A DNA stretch of 64,000 nt, from assembly GCF_031846265.1 (NCBI RefSeq), contig NZ_JAVRIA010000007.1:49436-113435 (forward strand), written 5' to 3'. Shown here in pieces: positions 7,945 to 16,651 of the stretch. A program made the position numbers and the translations under genes. This stretch comes from Microcosmobacter mediterraneus (GTDB taxonomy: Bacteria; Bacteroidota; Bacteroidia; Flavobacteriales; Flavobacteriaceae). Under the pieces are notes generated by a model. It was given only the letters and a program-made list of their open reading frames with translations, was not told the origin of the DNA and searched no databases. Position 1 is the stretch's first letter; every line of letters starts with the position of its first letter.

Positions 7945-9039
7945 ATGACAAAGCAAACATTATCGTTTTCTAGAGCAGATTCTGCGAAATTTTTCAGGAC
8001 ACTAAATAAACGCGTAAATAATTACTTTAAAGACAATAACTTAAAAAAAACAGGGAACTGGAAATTATATGTCAAAGCCATTATAATGTTTACATTACTT
8101 CTTGGCCCATTAGTATTATTATTAACAGTTAACTTACCAACTTGGGCTCTAATACTCTGTATGATAACGATAGGAATCGGTATGGCAGGTGTTGGCATGA
8201 ATGTTATGCACGATGCTAATCATGGTTCGTTTTCAAGTAAACCTTGGGTAAATAAATTAATGGGAAGCAGTATCCATATTTTAGCAGGAAACGATTATAA
8301 TTGGAAGGTACAGCACAATGTTTTACATCATACATACACCAATATCAAAGGACATGATGAGGATATAGATGCTGGTAGAATTATACGTTTTTCTAAACAC
8401 TCTAAATGGTTAAAAATTCATCAATATCAAAAATATTATGCTTTTTTCTTATACGGATTATTAACCGTTAATTGGGCCATTACAACAGACTTTAAGCAAA
8501 CGTATCAATACCTTAAAAGACGATTATCTTATGGTAAATTTCCAAATCCAGCGACACAATGGACTAAACTTATTATAGGAAAAATAATCTATTACTCCAT
8601 TTGGGTAATATTACCTTTAGCATTAGGCTATGAATGGTATCAAGTTTTAATAGGCTTCTTAATAATGCATTATACTGCAGGAATTATTTTAAGTGTTATT
8701 TTCCAATTAGCACATGTAATGCCAAATACTGAAATGCCGCTTCCTGATGAAAATGGCAATATGAAAAATACTTGGGCAATACATCAGTTATTTACGACAT
8801 CAAACTTTTCTCCTAAAAGTTGGTTGGTAGAATTTTATACTGGTGGATTAAATAGACAAGTAGAACATCATTTGTTTTCACATATTAGCCATGTGCATTA
8901 CAAAAAAATTGCAAAAATTGTTAAGGAGACAGCTAAAGAATTTAGTCTGCCTTACAATGAATACAACACGATTTGGAAAGCCATAGCTGAGCATTATAGA
9001 CAATTAAAAGTTTTAGGTCAAAAACCTAGTTTGGCTTAG
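7945..9039 (+). CDS. Membrane fatty acid (acyl-CoA/acyl-lipid) desaturase
   Basis: Integral membrane di-iron desaturase of 364 residues. The three histidine boxes are complete: HDANH (89-93), HNVLHH (124-129) and QVEHH (305-309). The glutamine in the third box is the hallmark of front-end (delta-5/6 type) desaturases, but here there is no N-terminal cytochrome b5 domain. Hydrophobic spans lie around residues 45-63, 66-88, 165-182 and 212-255. A role in making unsaturated membrane lipids, useful in the cold, is likely; regiospecificity cannot be read from sequence. An aminotransferase gene follows 25 bp later in the same direction, so they may be cotranscribed without a functional link. Confidence 0.92.
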   Translation: MTKQTLSFSRADSAKFFRTLNKRVNNYFKDNNLKKTGNWKLYVKAIIMFTLLLGPLVLLLTVNLPTWALILCMITIGIGMAGVGMNVMHDANHGSFSSKPWVNKLMGSSIHILAGNDYNWKVQHNVLHHTYTNIKGHDEDIDAGRIIRFSKHSKWLKIHQYQKYYAFFLYGLLTVNWAITTDFKQTYQYLKRRLSYGKFPNPATQWTKLIIGKIIYYSIWVILPLALGYEWYQVLIGFLIMHYTAGIILSVIFQLAHVMPNTEMPLPDENGNMKNTWAIHQLFTTSNFSPKSWLVEFYTGGLNRQVEHHLFSHISHVHYKKIAKIVKETAKEFSLPYNEYNTIWKAIAEHYRQLKVLGQKPSLA

Positions 9040-9064
9040 ATTATTATCTCGTAATTACACATAC

Positions 9065-10249
9065 ATGAACCAACTTTCTGATAGAATAAACAATCTATCA
9101 ACTTCACAAACTTTAGCCATGGCTGCAAAAGCCAGAGAACTTAGAGCTGAAGGAAAAGACATCATAGGCTTAAGTTTAGGAGAACCCGATTTTAACACAC
9201 CAGATTTTGTTAAAGATGCTGCTATACAAGCCATTAATGACAATTACAATTCTTATACACCTGTTGATGGTTATTCAGAATTAAAAGAGGCCATTATCAC
9301 AAAATTTAAGCGCGATAATAATTTAGAGTATACTCCATCTCAAATTGTAGTTTCTACAGGTGCCAAGCAATCTCTTGCTAACGTTGCTTTGGTTATTCTT
9401 AACAAAGGTGATGAAGTTATATTGCCATGTCCTTACTGGGTAAGTTATGCCGAAATGGTAAAACTAGGTGAAGGTATCCCTGTAGAAGTAAAAACATCGA
9501 TCGAAAATGATTTTAAAATGACAGCTGCACAACTTGAGGCTGCCATTACTCCTAAAACTAAAATGCTTTGGCTAAGCTCTCCATGTAATCCAAGTGGCTC
9601 TATTTATAGCAAAGAAGAATTAAGAGAACTAGCTGATGTACTTCAAAAATACCCAAATATTATCGTTGTTTCAGATGAAATCTATGAGCATATCAACTTT
9701 GTTGGTGAGCATGTTAGCATGGCTCAATTTAGTGATATGTACAATAGAACTGTAACTGTAAATGGTGTTTCTAAGGCGTTTGCAATGACAGGTTGGCGTA
9801 TAGGCTATATTGGAGCTCCAGAGTGGATTGCTAGAGCCTGTAATAAAATGCAAGGTCAAATTACAAGTGGTGCTAACTGTATTGCTCAACGCGCTGTAAT
9901 TACAGCATTAAATGCGCTTCCATCTAAAGTACAATATATGATAGATGAATTTAAAGCTAGGCGCGAACTAATTTTAAATTTGCTAAACGATCTAGAAGGT
10001 TTTAAAACCAATGAACCAGAAGGTGCTTTTTATGTATTTCCAGATATCTCCTATTACTTTGGTAAAACCTTAAATGGTAAAACTATAAACAACGCAACCG
10101 ACTTCTCTATGTTTCTTTTAGAGGAAGCATTAGTTGCAACAGTTACAGGTGATGCTTTTGGTAACCCAAATTGTATACGTATTTCTTATGCAGCATCGCA
10201 AGAACAAATTAAAGAAGCTGTTGAAAGGATAACAATTGCTTTATCTTAA
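9065..10249 (+). CDS. Aspartate aminotransferase (class I, I-gamma type)
   Basis: Fold-type I PLP aminotransferase of 394 residues that interconverts aspartate and 2-oxoglutarate with oxaloacetate and glutamate; related family members also accept aromatic substrates. Landmarks are GLSLGEPDFNTP near the N-terminus, STGAKQSL (98-105) for phosphate binding, SSPCNPSG (171-178), VSDEIYEHI with the cofactor aspartate, Lys237 in VNGVSKAFAMTGWRIGY and the substrate-carboxylate arginine near the C-terminus in NCIRISYA. The start is the ATG at 9065, 25 bp after the desaturase. The gene is convergent with a small membrane protein gene and overlaps it by 9 bp. Family call is firm, exact substrate less so. 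Confidence 0.93.
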   Translation: MNQLSDRINNLSTSQTLAMAAKARELRAEGKDIIGLSLGEPDFNTPDFVKDAAIQAINDNYNSYTPVDGYSELKEAIITKFKRDNNLEYTPSQIVVSTGAKQSLANVALVILNKGDEVILPCPYWVSYAEMVKLGEGIPVEVKTSIENDFKMTAAQLEAAITPKTKMLWLSSPCNPSGSIYSKEELRELADVLQKYPNIIVVSDEIYEHINFVGEHVSMAQFSDMYNRTVTVNGVSKAFAMTGWRIGYIGAPEWIARACNKMQGQITSGANCIAQRAVITALNALPSKVQYMIDEFKARRELILNLLNDLEGFKTNEPEGAFYVFPDISYYFGKTLNGKTINNATDFSMFLLEEALVATVTGDAFGNPNCIRISYAASQEQIKEAVERITIALS

Positions 10250-10504
10250 ACAGAATAGAACTAATAATATTAGTGAGATAATTATACTAAATACTAGTAA
10301 TTGCTTACGCTCTATCTTTTTATTTTCTCTAGCTATTTTTTGAGATAATCTTTTAATCTCTTGATCACTAGCTTGAGGAAAATCGTAAGCCACTTTTTGT
10401 TTTGGACCATAACCACCTAATGACTTTCTAAAGTGTTTAGATTTATCAATCATTATACGTTTATTACTCCTTACAATACTAATCATTGATTCTCCTAATG
10501 GCAT
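10241..10504 (-). CDS. Small single-span membrane protein
   Basis: An 87-residue protein I do not recognise by name. From the ATG at 10504 it reads MPLGESMISIVRSNKR, then a basic region, a predicted charged helix (QEIKRLSQKIARENKKIERKQ) and one C-terminal membrane span (LLVFSIIISLILLVLFCL). The frame stays open to 10558, but that extension overlaps the end of the gene upstream. Starting at 10504 places the ATG 2 bases after that gene's stop and aligns the N-terminus with it (MPLGESMISIVRSNKR against MGFSSGSNNIVVKNNR). The two look like a tandem duplicate pair in one transcript. The tail overlaps aspartate aminotransferase by 9 bp. Confidence 0.65.
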   Translation of the reverse strand: MPLGESMISIVRSNKRIMIDKSKHFRKSLGGYGPKQKVAYDFPQASDQEIKRLSQKIARENKKIERKQLLVFSIIISLILLVLFCLR

Positions 10505-10506
10505 AA

Positions 10507-10781
10507 CTATTTTAATATTAGTAATCCTAACAGACATAAAACAATCATTACAACCCAAAAAACAACTAACTGTTTTACAAATAATTCTCTATTTTCAGAT
10601 TTAGTTCGCTCACCAATAAGCTCAATAGTTTTAGAACTTACTTTAGGTAAATTATATTCAACCTTCTTTGATGATTTATAAACTTTAGATTTATAAATTT
10701 CTCTGATAGACTTCCTATGCTTTTTTAAGAGATTTCTATTATTCTTAACAACAATATTATTGAACCACTACTAAATCCCAT
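10507..10781 (-). pseudogene. Frameshifted paralogue of the small membrane protein
   Basis: The gene needs one added base to read through. The ATG at 10781 gives MGFSSGS and then stops at codon 19 in that frame; the neighbouring frame continues as NNIVVKNNRNLLKKHRKS, with a charged middle and the C-terminal span LVVFWVVMIVLCLLGLLIL. Inserting one A in the TCAATAAT stretch (about 10760-10764) yields a continuous 91-residue product, and the 275-base length is one short of 92 codons. The repaired protein resembles the 87-residue product of the next gene in start motif and topology. A real -1 mutation, an assembly error or recoding would all look like this. The stop is 2 bases before the next gene's ATG. 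Confidence 0.6.
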
Positions 10782-10889
10782 AATAAAAAGTTTTAAAAGG
10801 TTAAATAAAATCTATGCGACACCTTCAATAAGAAAATCTTATTGATACAGTTAAACTATACGTTTACACTAAGCTCTAAAAAACGCTGT

Positions 10890-11144
10890 TTACAAAATAA
10901 CAGCTAATGCGATTACGAAAACAGACACTTTAAGTAAAACATCGACACTTGGTGTAAGTTGAAATCTTGCACGCTTTACATGTTGTCTAATTCCGAAAAT
11001 AGATTGAGATCTTTCATTTTTGAAGTTACACTTTACTACTTGCTTGTAGTTAGAATTTAAAAGACCATCGTTTGAAGTAATGTTTGATACTACAAGGGCT
11101 TTAGGGAGTGGATCTAAATCTACGTTTGATAATACTAATTCCAT
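10890..11144 (-). CDS. Small hypothetical protein with C-terminal membrane span
   Basis: An open frame of 84 residues from an ATG at 11144, with no family I recognise. The first 65 residues are polar and basic (KCNFKNERSQ, FGIRQHVKRARF). The last 18 (VLLKVSVFVIALAVIL) are hydrophobic and end the protein, like a tail anchor. It sits in a 760-bp stretch between aspartate aminotransferase and trkH that otherwise holds only the two small membrane protein genes, all on the minus strand. No promoter box or ribosome-binding site stands out. It may be a real small gene; coding is moderately supported by the clean frame and start. Confidence 0.5.
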   Translation of the reverse strand: MELVLSNVDLDPLPKALVVSNITSNDGLLNSNYKQVVKCNFKNERSQSIFGIRQHVKRARFQLTPSVDVLLKVSVFVIALAVIL

Positions 11145-11317
11145 GACTATAATTTTAATTGGTTATACAGATAAGACGTATATACATTAAAAATGTTACA
11201 ACTGATATATCTATAACTCCTTAAAAGTCAACCATAAAATATCAAAAACAGTAGATAAATACTAGAGTATTTTAAAATTGAAGATTCTTAAAAAAAAACG
11301 GAATTTTAGAAAAATAG

Positions 11318-12811
11318 TTATCTATTTTTCCAAAAAGAAACAGAAAATAAGATTAAAACAGTAAATAATTCTAATCGTCCTAAAAGCATTAAAAATGCTG
11401 CCCACCATTTTCCTAACGTAGGTAAAGCTGCATAATTATCCACAGGTCCAAAATCACCAAGTGCAGGTCCAACATTACCCAAACTAGAGGCAGATAAGCC
11501 TATAGCAGATTCAAAATCTAATTGAAACATAGAGAACACTAAAGCACCAATAATAAAAGACAACATGTATAAAATAAAAAATCCAAGAACGTTAAATACA
11601 ATATCACCAGAAATAGATTTTTGATTATATCTAACAGGAATAATAGCACTTGGATGCAATGATCGCTTAAATTCTAAAAACCCATTTTTAATTAAAATAA
11701 GGTGTCTTACCACTTTAACACCACCAGAAGTACTACCAGATGATCCTCCCAAAAACATAAGCCCAAAAAAGAACACTACTAAAAATGGAGTCCAAGCTGT
11801 GAAGTCTGCTGTTACAAAACCAGTAGTTGTTACAATAGCTAATACCTGAAATAAACCATGCCTAATAGAACTTTCAGCTTCTCCCCAAACCATTGGATGC
11901 TCAACAGAGCTTGCAGAAACATCTGCTCTAAAATAAATTAATAGCGCAGCTACAATGGTAAATCCTAAAATAAACTTAGCATAGAGTTTAAACTCTTCAT
12001 CACCAAAAACTTTAGCAACTCTGCCTTTAAATATATAATAACTCAATACAAAATTTGTACCAGCTAAGAACATGAAAAATATAATGATATATTGAATCAT
12101 TGGTTGTCCATTCCAATAAGCTATACTTGCGTTTTTGGTGGAAAAACCACCAGTAGATAAGGTACACATAGCATGATTAATAGCGTCGAAAAAAGACATC
12201 CCAGCTATATTTAACAAAATAGTTTCAGCAGCTGTATAGCCAAAATAAATAAGCCATAAGCGCTTTGCTGTATCTGTAATTCTAGGATGTAATTTGTCTG
12301 TGTTAGGTCCTGGAGCCTCTGCAGCAAACATTTGCATGCCTCCAATTCCTAATAATGGAAGAATTGCAATAGCTAATACAATAATTCCCATACCACCAAT
12401 CCAATGTGTCATACTTCGCCAAAATAAAATCCCTTTAGGTAAAGATTCTATATCACTAAGTATGGTTGCACCTGTTGTTGTGTAACCAGACATGGTTTCA
12501 AAAAATGCATTGGTAAAACTTGGAATAGCCTCTGTGAGCATATAAGGTAGTGTGCCAGATAATGCCATAATAATCCATCCAAACGCAACAACTAAATAAC
12601 CTTCACGCTTATTCATTTCTTTTCTATGCTTACGTGTGGTTATCATAGTAAAGGCTCCTAAAAGCACAATGACTAAACCAGAGAGTGCTAAATCTAGAGT
12701 AATTCCATCTTGATAACATAAACTCAGTAATGCTGCTAAAAACATAAAACCTCCATTAAACAAAAGAAGTAATCCAAAAAAATGAAATATGATTTTATAG
12801 TTGAGTTTCAT
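11318..12811 (-). CDS. trkH: Trk/Ktr potassium uptake transmembrane subunit
   Basis: Integral membrane K+ channel-like subunit of 497 residues that imports potassium with the NAD(H)-binding TrkA. The four pore-loop repeats with selectivity-filter glycines can be located: TMSGYTTTGATIL, CTLSTGGFSTKNAS, VTTTGFVTADF and ASSLGNVGPALG. About ten hydrophobic spans surround them. The gene starts 13 bp after the stop of trkA and is surely in the same operon, trkA first. Length and pore motifs fit the TrkH/KtrB family well. Whether it is Na+- or H+-coupled cannot be seen. Confidence 0.95.
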   Translation of the reverse strand: MKLNYKIIFHFFGLLLLFNGGFMFLAALLSLCYQDGITLDLALSGLVIVLLGAFTMITTRKHRKEMNKREGYLVVAFGWIIMALSGTLPYMLTEAIPSFTNAFFETMSGYTTTGATILSDIESLPKGILFWRSMTHWIGGMGIIVLAIAILPLLGIGGMQMFAAEAPGPNTDKLHPRITDTAKRLWLIYFGYTAAETILLNIAGMSFFDAINHAMCTLSTGGFSTKNASIAYWNGQPMIQYIIIFFMFLAGTNFVLSYYIFKGRVAKVFGDEEFKLYAKFILGFTIVAALLIYFRADVSASSVEHPMVWGEAESSIRHGLFQVLAIVTTTGFVTADFTAWTPFLVVFFFGLMFLGGSSGSTSGGVKVVRHLILIKNGFLEFKRSLHPSAIIPVRYNQKSISGDIVFNVLGFFILYMLSFIIGALVFSMFQLDFESAIGLSASSLGNVGPALGDFGPVDNYAALPTLGKWWAAFLMLLGRLELFTVLILFSVSFWKNR

Positions 12812-12824
12812 GCTTTATAAAGAT

Positions 12825-14174
12825 CTAAAAGAAAAAGCGTTCAACTTCAGTTATTGATCTTGGCAAACAACAAACCACAATACGATCACCAACCTGGATT
12901 TTAAAATTCCCTAAAGGTATAATTCCTTCCCCTTCTCTAATAATTCCTCCTATTATGGCAGATCGTGGAAATTGTAACTCTTTAATTTCTTTGTTAGCAA
13001 TTTTTGAGCTATCAATAACTTCAAATTCTAATAACTCAGCGTTCATACTACTAAGCTTGGTCATAGCAACCACTTCTCCTCGTCTTATATATCTAAAAAT
13101 ATTATTAGCAGCTAATAACTTTTTATTAATCAATGTATCAATACCTATAGACTCTGAAAGCTGATAATAATCCATGTTTTCTACTAAAGCAATGGTTTTT
13201 CTAACACCTTTAGATTTAGCAACAAGACAAGACATAATATTCGTTTCTGAGTTTCCTGTAACAGCAATAAAGGCATCCATACCTTTAATATTCTCCTCTT
13301 CTAATAGCTCTGCATTGCGACCATCACCATGAATAACTAAAGCATTTGGAAGATCGTCAGCCAAATCAAAAGCAATATCCTTATTACTTTCAACTAACTT
13401 TACGCTAAACTTACTCTTACATAAGTCTCTTGCCGTTTTAAAACCTATTTTACTTCCTCCAAGGAGCATCACATTTTTTATTTCAGTTTTCACAGTACCA
13501 GATAGTTCTAATAACTCTTCGTCACCGCCTTTTGAAGTAATAAAAACAACTTTATCTCCTTCTTTAAACTGCGTATCGCCTCTAGGAATTATAGTATACT
13601 GCGTACCAAAGCGTTGAATAGCAATTGGAATAAAATGAAGCTCAGGGAAAATTTCTGCAGCCTCCTTAACTGTTTTATCCACAAATGATGCAGTGCGAGC
13701 CAACTTTAAACTTAGCATTGTTAATGCACCATCTTCAAACTCATAACTTTCATTAAATCCATACTGGTTTAAAAGCAATTCAATTTCTGAAGCAGCCAAA
13801 GATTCAGGTGAAATAAGCTCATCTATTCCAAATTTAGAAAACCCTAAATCGTCTTTATGATCTATGAATTCTGTATTAGAAATTCTAGCGATAGTCCTTT
13901 GAGCACCTAACTGTTTAGCTAAAACACAAGCCGTAATATTGGTTGTTTCTGATGAAGTTACGGAGATAAATAAATTAGTATCAGTAATTCTTGCTTCCTT
14001 TAAAAGTGCAATAGATGTGGTATTTCCACGCATCACTTTTATATCTAAATGATCATTAGCATAGTTTAAGCTATGCTTATCTGTATCTATAAGTGTAATT
14101 TCTTGAGATTCGTAAGACAATAGTTTTGCCAAATGAAATCCGACTTCTCCTGCACCAGCAATAATGATTTTCAT
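12825..14174 (-). CDS. trkA: Trk potassium transporter regulatory subunit
   Basis: Cytoplasmic NAD(H)-binding gating subunit for TrkH. At 449 residues it carries two RCK units: the first Rossmann motif IIAGAGEVGFHLAKLL is at residues 3-18 with its acidic TLIDTD, and the second begins near 225 with VMLLGGSKIGFKTA followed by KLVESNKD. Each is followed by a TrkA-C type domain, the last ending in GDRIVVCCLP near the C-terminus. The double-RCK layout is the full-length TrkA form. It is first in the trkA-trkH operon and divergent from ubiE across 192 bp. Confidence 0.95.
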   Translation of the reverse strand: MKIIIAGAGEVGFHLAKLLSYESQEITLIDTDKHSLNYANDHLDIKVMRGNTTSIALLKEARITDTNLFISVTSSETTNITACVLAKQLGAQRTIARISNTEFIDHKDDLGFSKFGIDELISPESLAASEIELLLNQYGFNESYEFEDGALTMLSLKLARTASFVDKTVKEAAEIFPELHFIPIAIQRFGTQYTIIPRGDTQFKEGDKVVFITSKGGDEELLELSGTVKTEIKNVMLLGGSKIGFKTARDLCKSKFSVKLVESNKDIAFDLADDLPNALVIHGDGRNAELLEEENIKGMDAFIAVTGNSETNIMSCLVAKSKGVRKTIALVENMDYYQLSESIGIDTLINKKLLAANNIFRYIRRGEVVAMTKLSSMNAELLEFEVIDSSKIANKEIKELQFPRSAIIGGIIREGEGIIPLGNFKIQVGDRIVVCCLPRSITEVERFFF

Positions 14175-14200
14175 CTTTGTTTTTTAAATAGAAAAACAGG

Positions 14201-14208
14201 CAAATATA
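14201..14208 (-). promoter_or_regulatory. -7 promoter box of trkA-trkH
   Basis: Minus-strand TATATTTG fits TAnnTTTG and lies 26 bases before the trkA ATG. No TTG at -33 spacing. Confidence 0.4.
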
Positions 14209-14345
14209 CTAAGAACTTATAAGTAGCTAAAGTTATAAGAGGCTAAAGTTGCTTTAAGTGTATAGGATTTAGTTTTACGCTTTTAAACTTCATATTGTAA
14301 GCTCTATTTATATAAACTAATCTTTAAGTACTTGTAACTTATATC

Positions 14346-14353
14346 TATCTTTG
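14346..14353 (+). promoter_or_regulatory. -7 promoter box of ubiE-porT
   Basis: TATCTTTG fits TAnnTTTG; the ubiE ATG follows 13 bases later, leaving a short leader. No TTG at standard spacing. Confidence 0.45.
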
Positions 14354-14366
14354 CAAAAAAAATAAA

Positions 14367-15098
14367 ATGTCTACCAAAGTAAAGCCATATAAAGACAGTG
14401 ACTTGAACAAAAAACAACAAGTCACAAAAATGTTTGATAATATTTCTAAAGAATATGATGGATTAAACAGAGTAATCTCTTTTGGAATTGATGTGAAATG
14501 GCGAAAAAAGGTAGTACAAATTGTAGCAAAATCAAATCCTGAAACCATTTTAGACATTGCAACTGGAACAGGAGACTTAGCCATTAACCTTACAGAAACT
14601 GCTGCTAACAGAATTGTTGGTTTAGATATAAGTGATGGTATGTTAGAGGTTGGCAGACAAAAAATAAAAAAGAAATCTTTAGATGGTATTATTGAAATGG
14701 TTATTGGAGATTCTGAGAGTTTACCATTTAAAGACAATAGCTTTGATGCGATTACTGTAGCGTTTGGAGTGCGTAATTTCGAGAACCTAAATAAAGGCTT
14801 ATCAGAGATTTTAAGAGTATTAAAACCTAATGGTATTTTTGTGATTTTGGAAACTTCGGTTCCAACAAAAACCCCTTTTAAACAAGGATATAAGTTGTAT
14901 AGTAAATTCATTTTACCTAATATTGGACGTTTGTTTTCTAAAGACAAAATTGCTTACAAATATCTCAGCGACTCAGCATCTAAATTTCCTTTTGGTGAAG
15001 AGTTAAACAATATTTTAAGAGATATTGGGTTTATTAATGTCGAAGATATGCCTCAAACATTAGGTGTAGCTACAATTTATAAAGCTACCAAGAGATAA
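14367..15098 (+). CDS. ubiE: Demethylmenaquinone methyltransferase
   Basis: SAM-dependent C-methyltransferase of 243 residues that converts demethylmenaquinone to menaquinone, the respiratory quinone of Bacteroidota. Family motifs are MFDNISKEYDGLNRVISFG near the N-terminus, the SAM site ILDIATGTGDLAI, VGLDISDGMLEVG, and VAFGVRNFENLNKGLSEILRVLKPNG. The C-terminal GVATIYKATKR is also typical. It is followed 20 bp later by porT, a pairing I recall as common in flavobacteria. The starting ATG is immediately downstream of a promoter box. Confidence 0.95.
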   Translation: MSTKVKPYKDSDLNKKQQVTKMFDNISKEYDGLNRVISFGIDVKWRKKVVQIVAKSNPETILDIATGTGDLAINLTETAANRIVGLDISDGMLEVGRQKIKKKSLDGIIEMVIGDSESLPFKDNSFDAITVAFGVRNFENLNKGLSEILRVLKPNGIFVILETSVPTKTPFKQGYKLYSKFILPNIGRLFSKDKIAYKYLSDSASKFPFGEELNNILRDIGFINVEDMPQTLGVATIYKATKR

Positions 15099-15118
15099 TA
15101 GATTACTGTGACATTATA

Positions 15119-15832
15119 ATGAAAAAAGGACTCATAATTTTAGCTTTTTTAATTGCAGGACACTCTGCTTCTGCACAGTTATTTAGTAAAGAGAAAATTA
15201 AAAACAACGAGAATTTTGATAAAAAACGTTGGTCTTGGGGATTTTTTCTTGGCTTTAACAGCTATGATTATAAATTTGAATACGAACAAAATTTAGAAGA
15301 TATACTTGTTGAAAACACACTTGGTTTTAACGTAGGACTTATCTCTAACCTAAGAATAAATGATTATCTGGACGTTAGGTTAGAACCAGGACTATATATT
15401 ACTCAAAGAAATTTGGTTTATAGTGAAAACTACTTTCAAGGTATAGAGTTTACACCTTCAGATTTATTACGAGAAGTTAAGGCAACCTATATTCATTTTC
15501 CGTTATTACTCAAAGTATCTACTAAACGTGTTAATAATTTCAAACCATTTATAGTTGGTGGTGTCTCAGCAGCATTAAACCTATCCAGTAATGAAAAAAA
15601 TCCTGATGACAACAGCTCTGGAGAATTTAGATCTAGAAAAAACATGTACTTTTACGAAGTAGGTTTTGGTATAGATTTCTATTTACAGTGGTTTAAATTT
15701 TCTCCATCAATACGTGGTGTTTTTGCTCTTAATGATGAGATTGTAAGAGATGCAGACCCTAATAGTCCATGGACAGGTAATGTAACTACAATGAAAACAA
15801 GAGGTGTGTTTATTAATTTCACATTTCAGTAG
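15119..15832 (+). CDS. porT: Type IX secretion system protein PorT (SprT)
   Basis: Outer membrane beta-barrel protein of 237 residues required for T9SS-dependent secretion and gliding in related bacteria. A signal peptide (MKKGLIILAFLIAGHSASA) is followed by FSKEKIKNNENFDKKRWSWG, a segment characteristic of PorT, then strand-rich sequence with alternating hydrophobics ending in an aromatic-terminal strand (RGVFINFTFQ). The position right after ubiE supports the call. It would act on the two T9SS cargo proteins encoded at 5.4 kb and 48.0 kb. Its end overlaps the convergent RNA methyltransferase gene by 14 bp. Confidence 0.88.
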   Translation: MKKGLIILAFLIAGHSASAQLFSKEKIKNNENFDKKRWSWGFFLGFNSYDYKFEYEQNLEDILVENTLGFNVGLISNLRINDYLDVRLEPGLYITQRNLVYSENYFQGIEFTPSDLLREVKATYIHFPLLLKVSTKRVNNFKPFIVGGVSAALNLSSNEKNPDDNSSGEFRSRKNMYFYEVGFGIDFYLQWFKFSPSIRGVFALNDEIVRDADPNSPWTGNVTTMKTRGVFINFTFQ

Positions 15833-16547
15833 TACGTCTTTTAAATTCGCTCAACACAATAGATGCAGCAGTAGCAACATTTAAGCTTTCAGTTGCTTTT
15901 AATGCTCCATATCTAGGTATACTTATTTTCATATGAGTTAACGCTTTAATTTCAGTAGAAATGCCTTTGGCTTCGTTTCCTAAAACAATAACACCCTTAT
16001 TGGGAAGTTGAGAATCGTATATATTTTCACCTTCCATAAATGTTCCAATAATATAAGCATTTTGAGCATTTAAAAAATCTTTCAACTTAGTATAAGTAAC
16101 GTTAACTCTACTTAAAGAACCCATTGTAGATTGCACCACCTTAGTATTAAAACAATCTACAGTTTCCATACTACATACTAAATCTGTAATACCAAACCAA
16201 TCACATAAACGAATGATGGTTCCTAAATTTCCAGGGTCTCTAACAGCATCTAAGGCTAAAATTAAATTATCATTATTAATAGGCTTAGAATCAGGTATTT
16301 TAAATACTGCTAGAGCAGTATTTGGTGTCGTTAAAGCACTTATTTTTTTTAGCTCTGTTTCTGAAATTTCAACACTTATATGAGAATTAAAAACGGACTT
16401 TGTTGTAAATAATTGATGTAACACAAAGTCAGATTCTAAAAACTCTGTAATCCCTTTTACACCTTCAACCGTAAATAATTGGTGTTGTCTTCTATATTTT
16501 TTTTGAGACAAACTTTTAATTAATTTTATCTGATTCTTTGATAACAT
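15819..16547 (-). CDS. TrmH/SpoU-family RNA 2'-O-methyltransferase
   Basis: SPOUT-class methyltransferase that methylates ribose 2'-hydroxyls in rRNA or tRNA. N-terminal substrate-binding region (KKYRRQHQLFTVEGVKGITEFL) precedes the knotted catalytic domain with DAVRDPGNLGTIIRLCDWFG, VVLGNEAKGIS and the C-terminal IPRYGALKATESLNVATAASIVL, which together form the trefoil knot motifs. The frame is open to a TTG at 16574, but the ATG at 16547 (MLSKNQIKLIKSL, 242 residues) fits the family start better. Target nucleotide unknown. Convergent with porT, overlapping by 14 bp. Confidence 0.92.
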   Translation of the reverse strand: MLSKNQIKLIKSLSQKKYRRQHQLFTVEGVKGITEFLESDFVLHQLFTTKSVFNSHISVEISETELKKISALTTPNTALAVFKIPDSKPINNDNLILALDAVRDPGNLGTIIRLCDWFGITDLVCSMETVDCFNTKVVQSTMGSLSRVNVTYTKLKDFLNAQNAYIIGTFMEGENIYDSQLPNKGVIVLGNEAKGISTEIKALTHMKISIPRYGALKATESLNVATAASIVLSEFKRRTTEM

Positions 16548-16651
16548 TAAAATGTCTTTACTTTTGTTGAGCAAGCAAAGTAATACTTTTTGGACTAATT
16601 ATTGTTTAAGAGCATTATAACTAATTTAAGATAGCATTGTAAGCTTCCTTT

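Noticed and set aside
10890..11144. A toxin-antitoxin component
   Set aside because: Small size and membrane tail recall type I toxins, but no partner antitoxin or antisense RNA signal could be identified; kept as a hypothetical protein only.
14345..14947. 200-codon open frame opposite ubiE
   Set aside because: It is fully antisense to a clear ubiE gene and shows no recognisable motifs or independent start signal.
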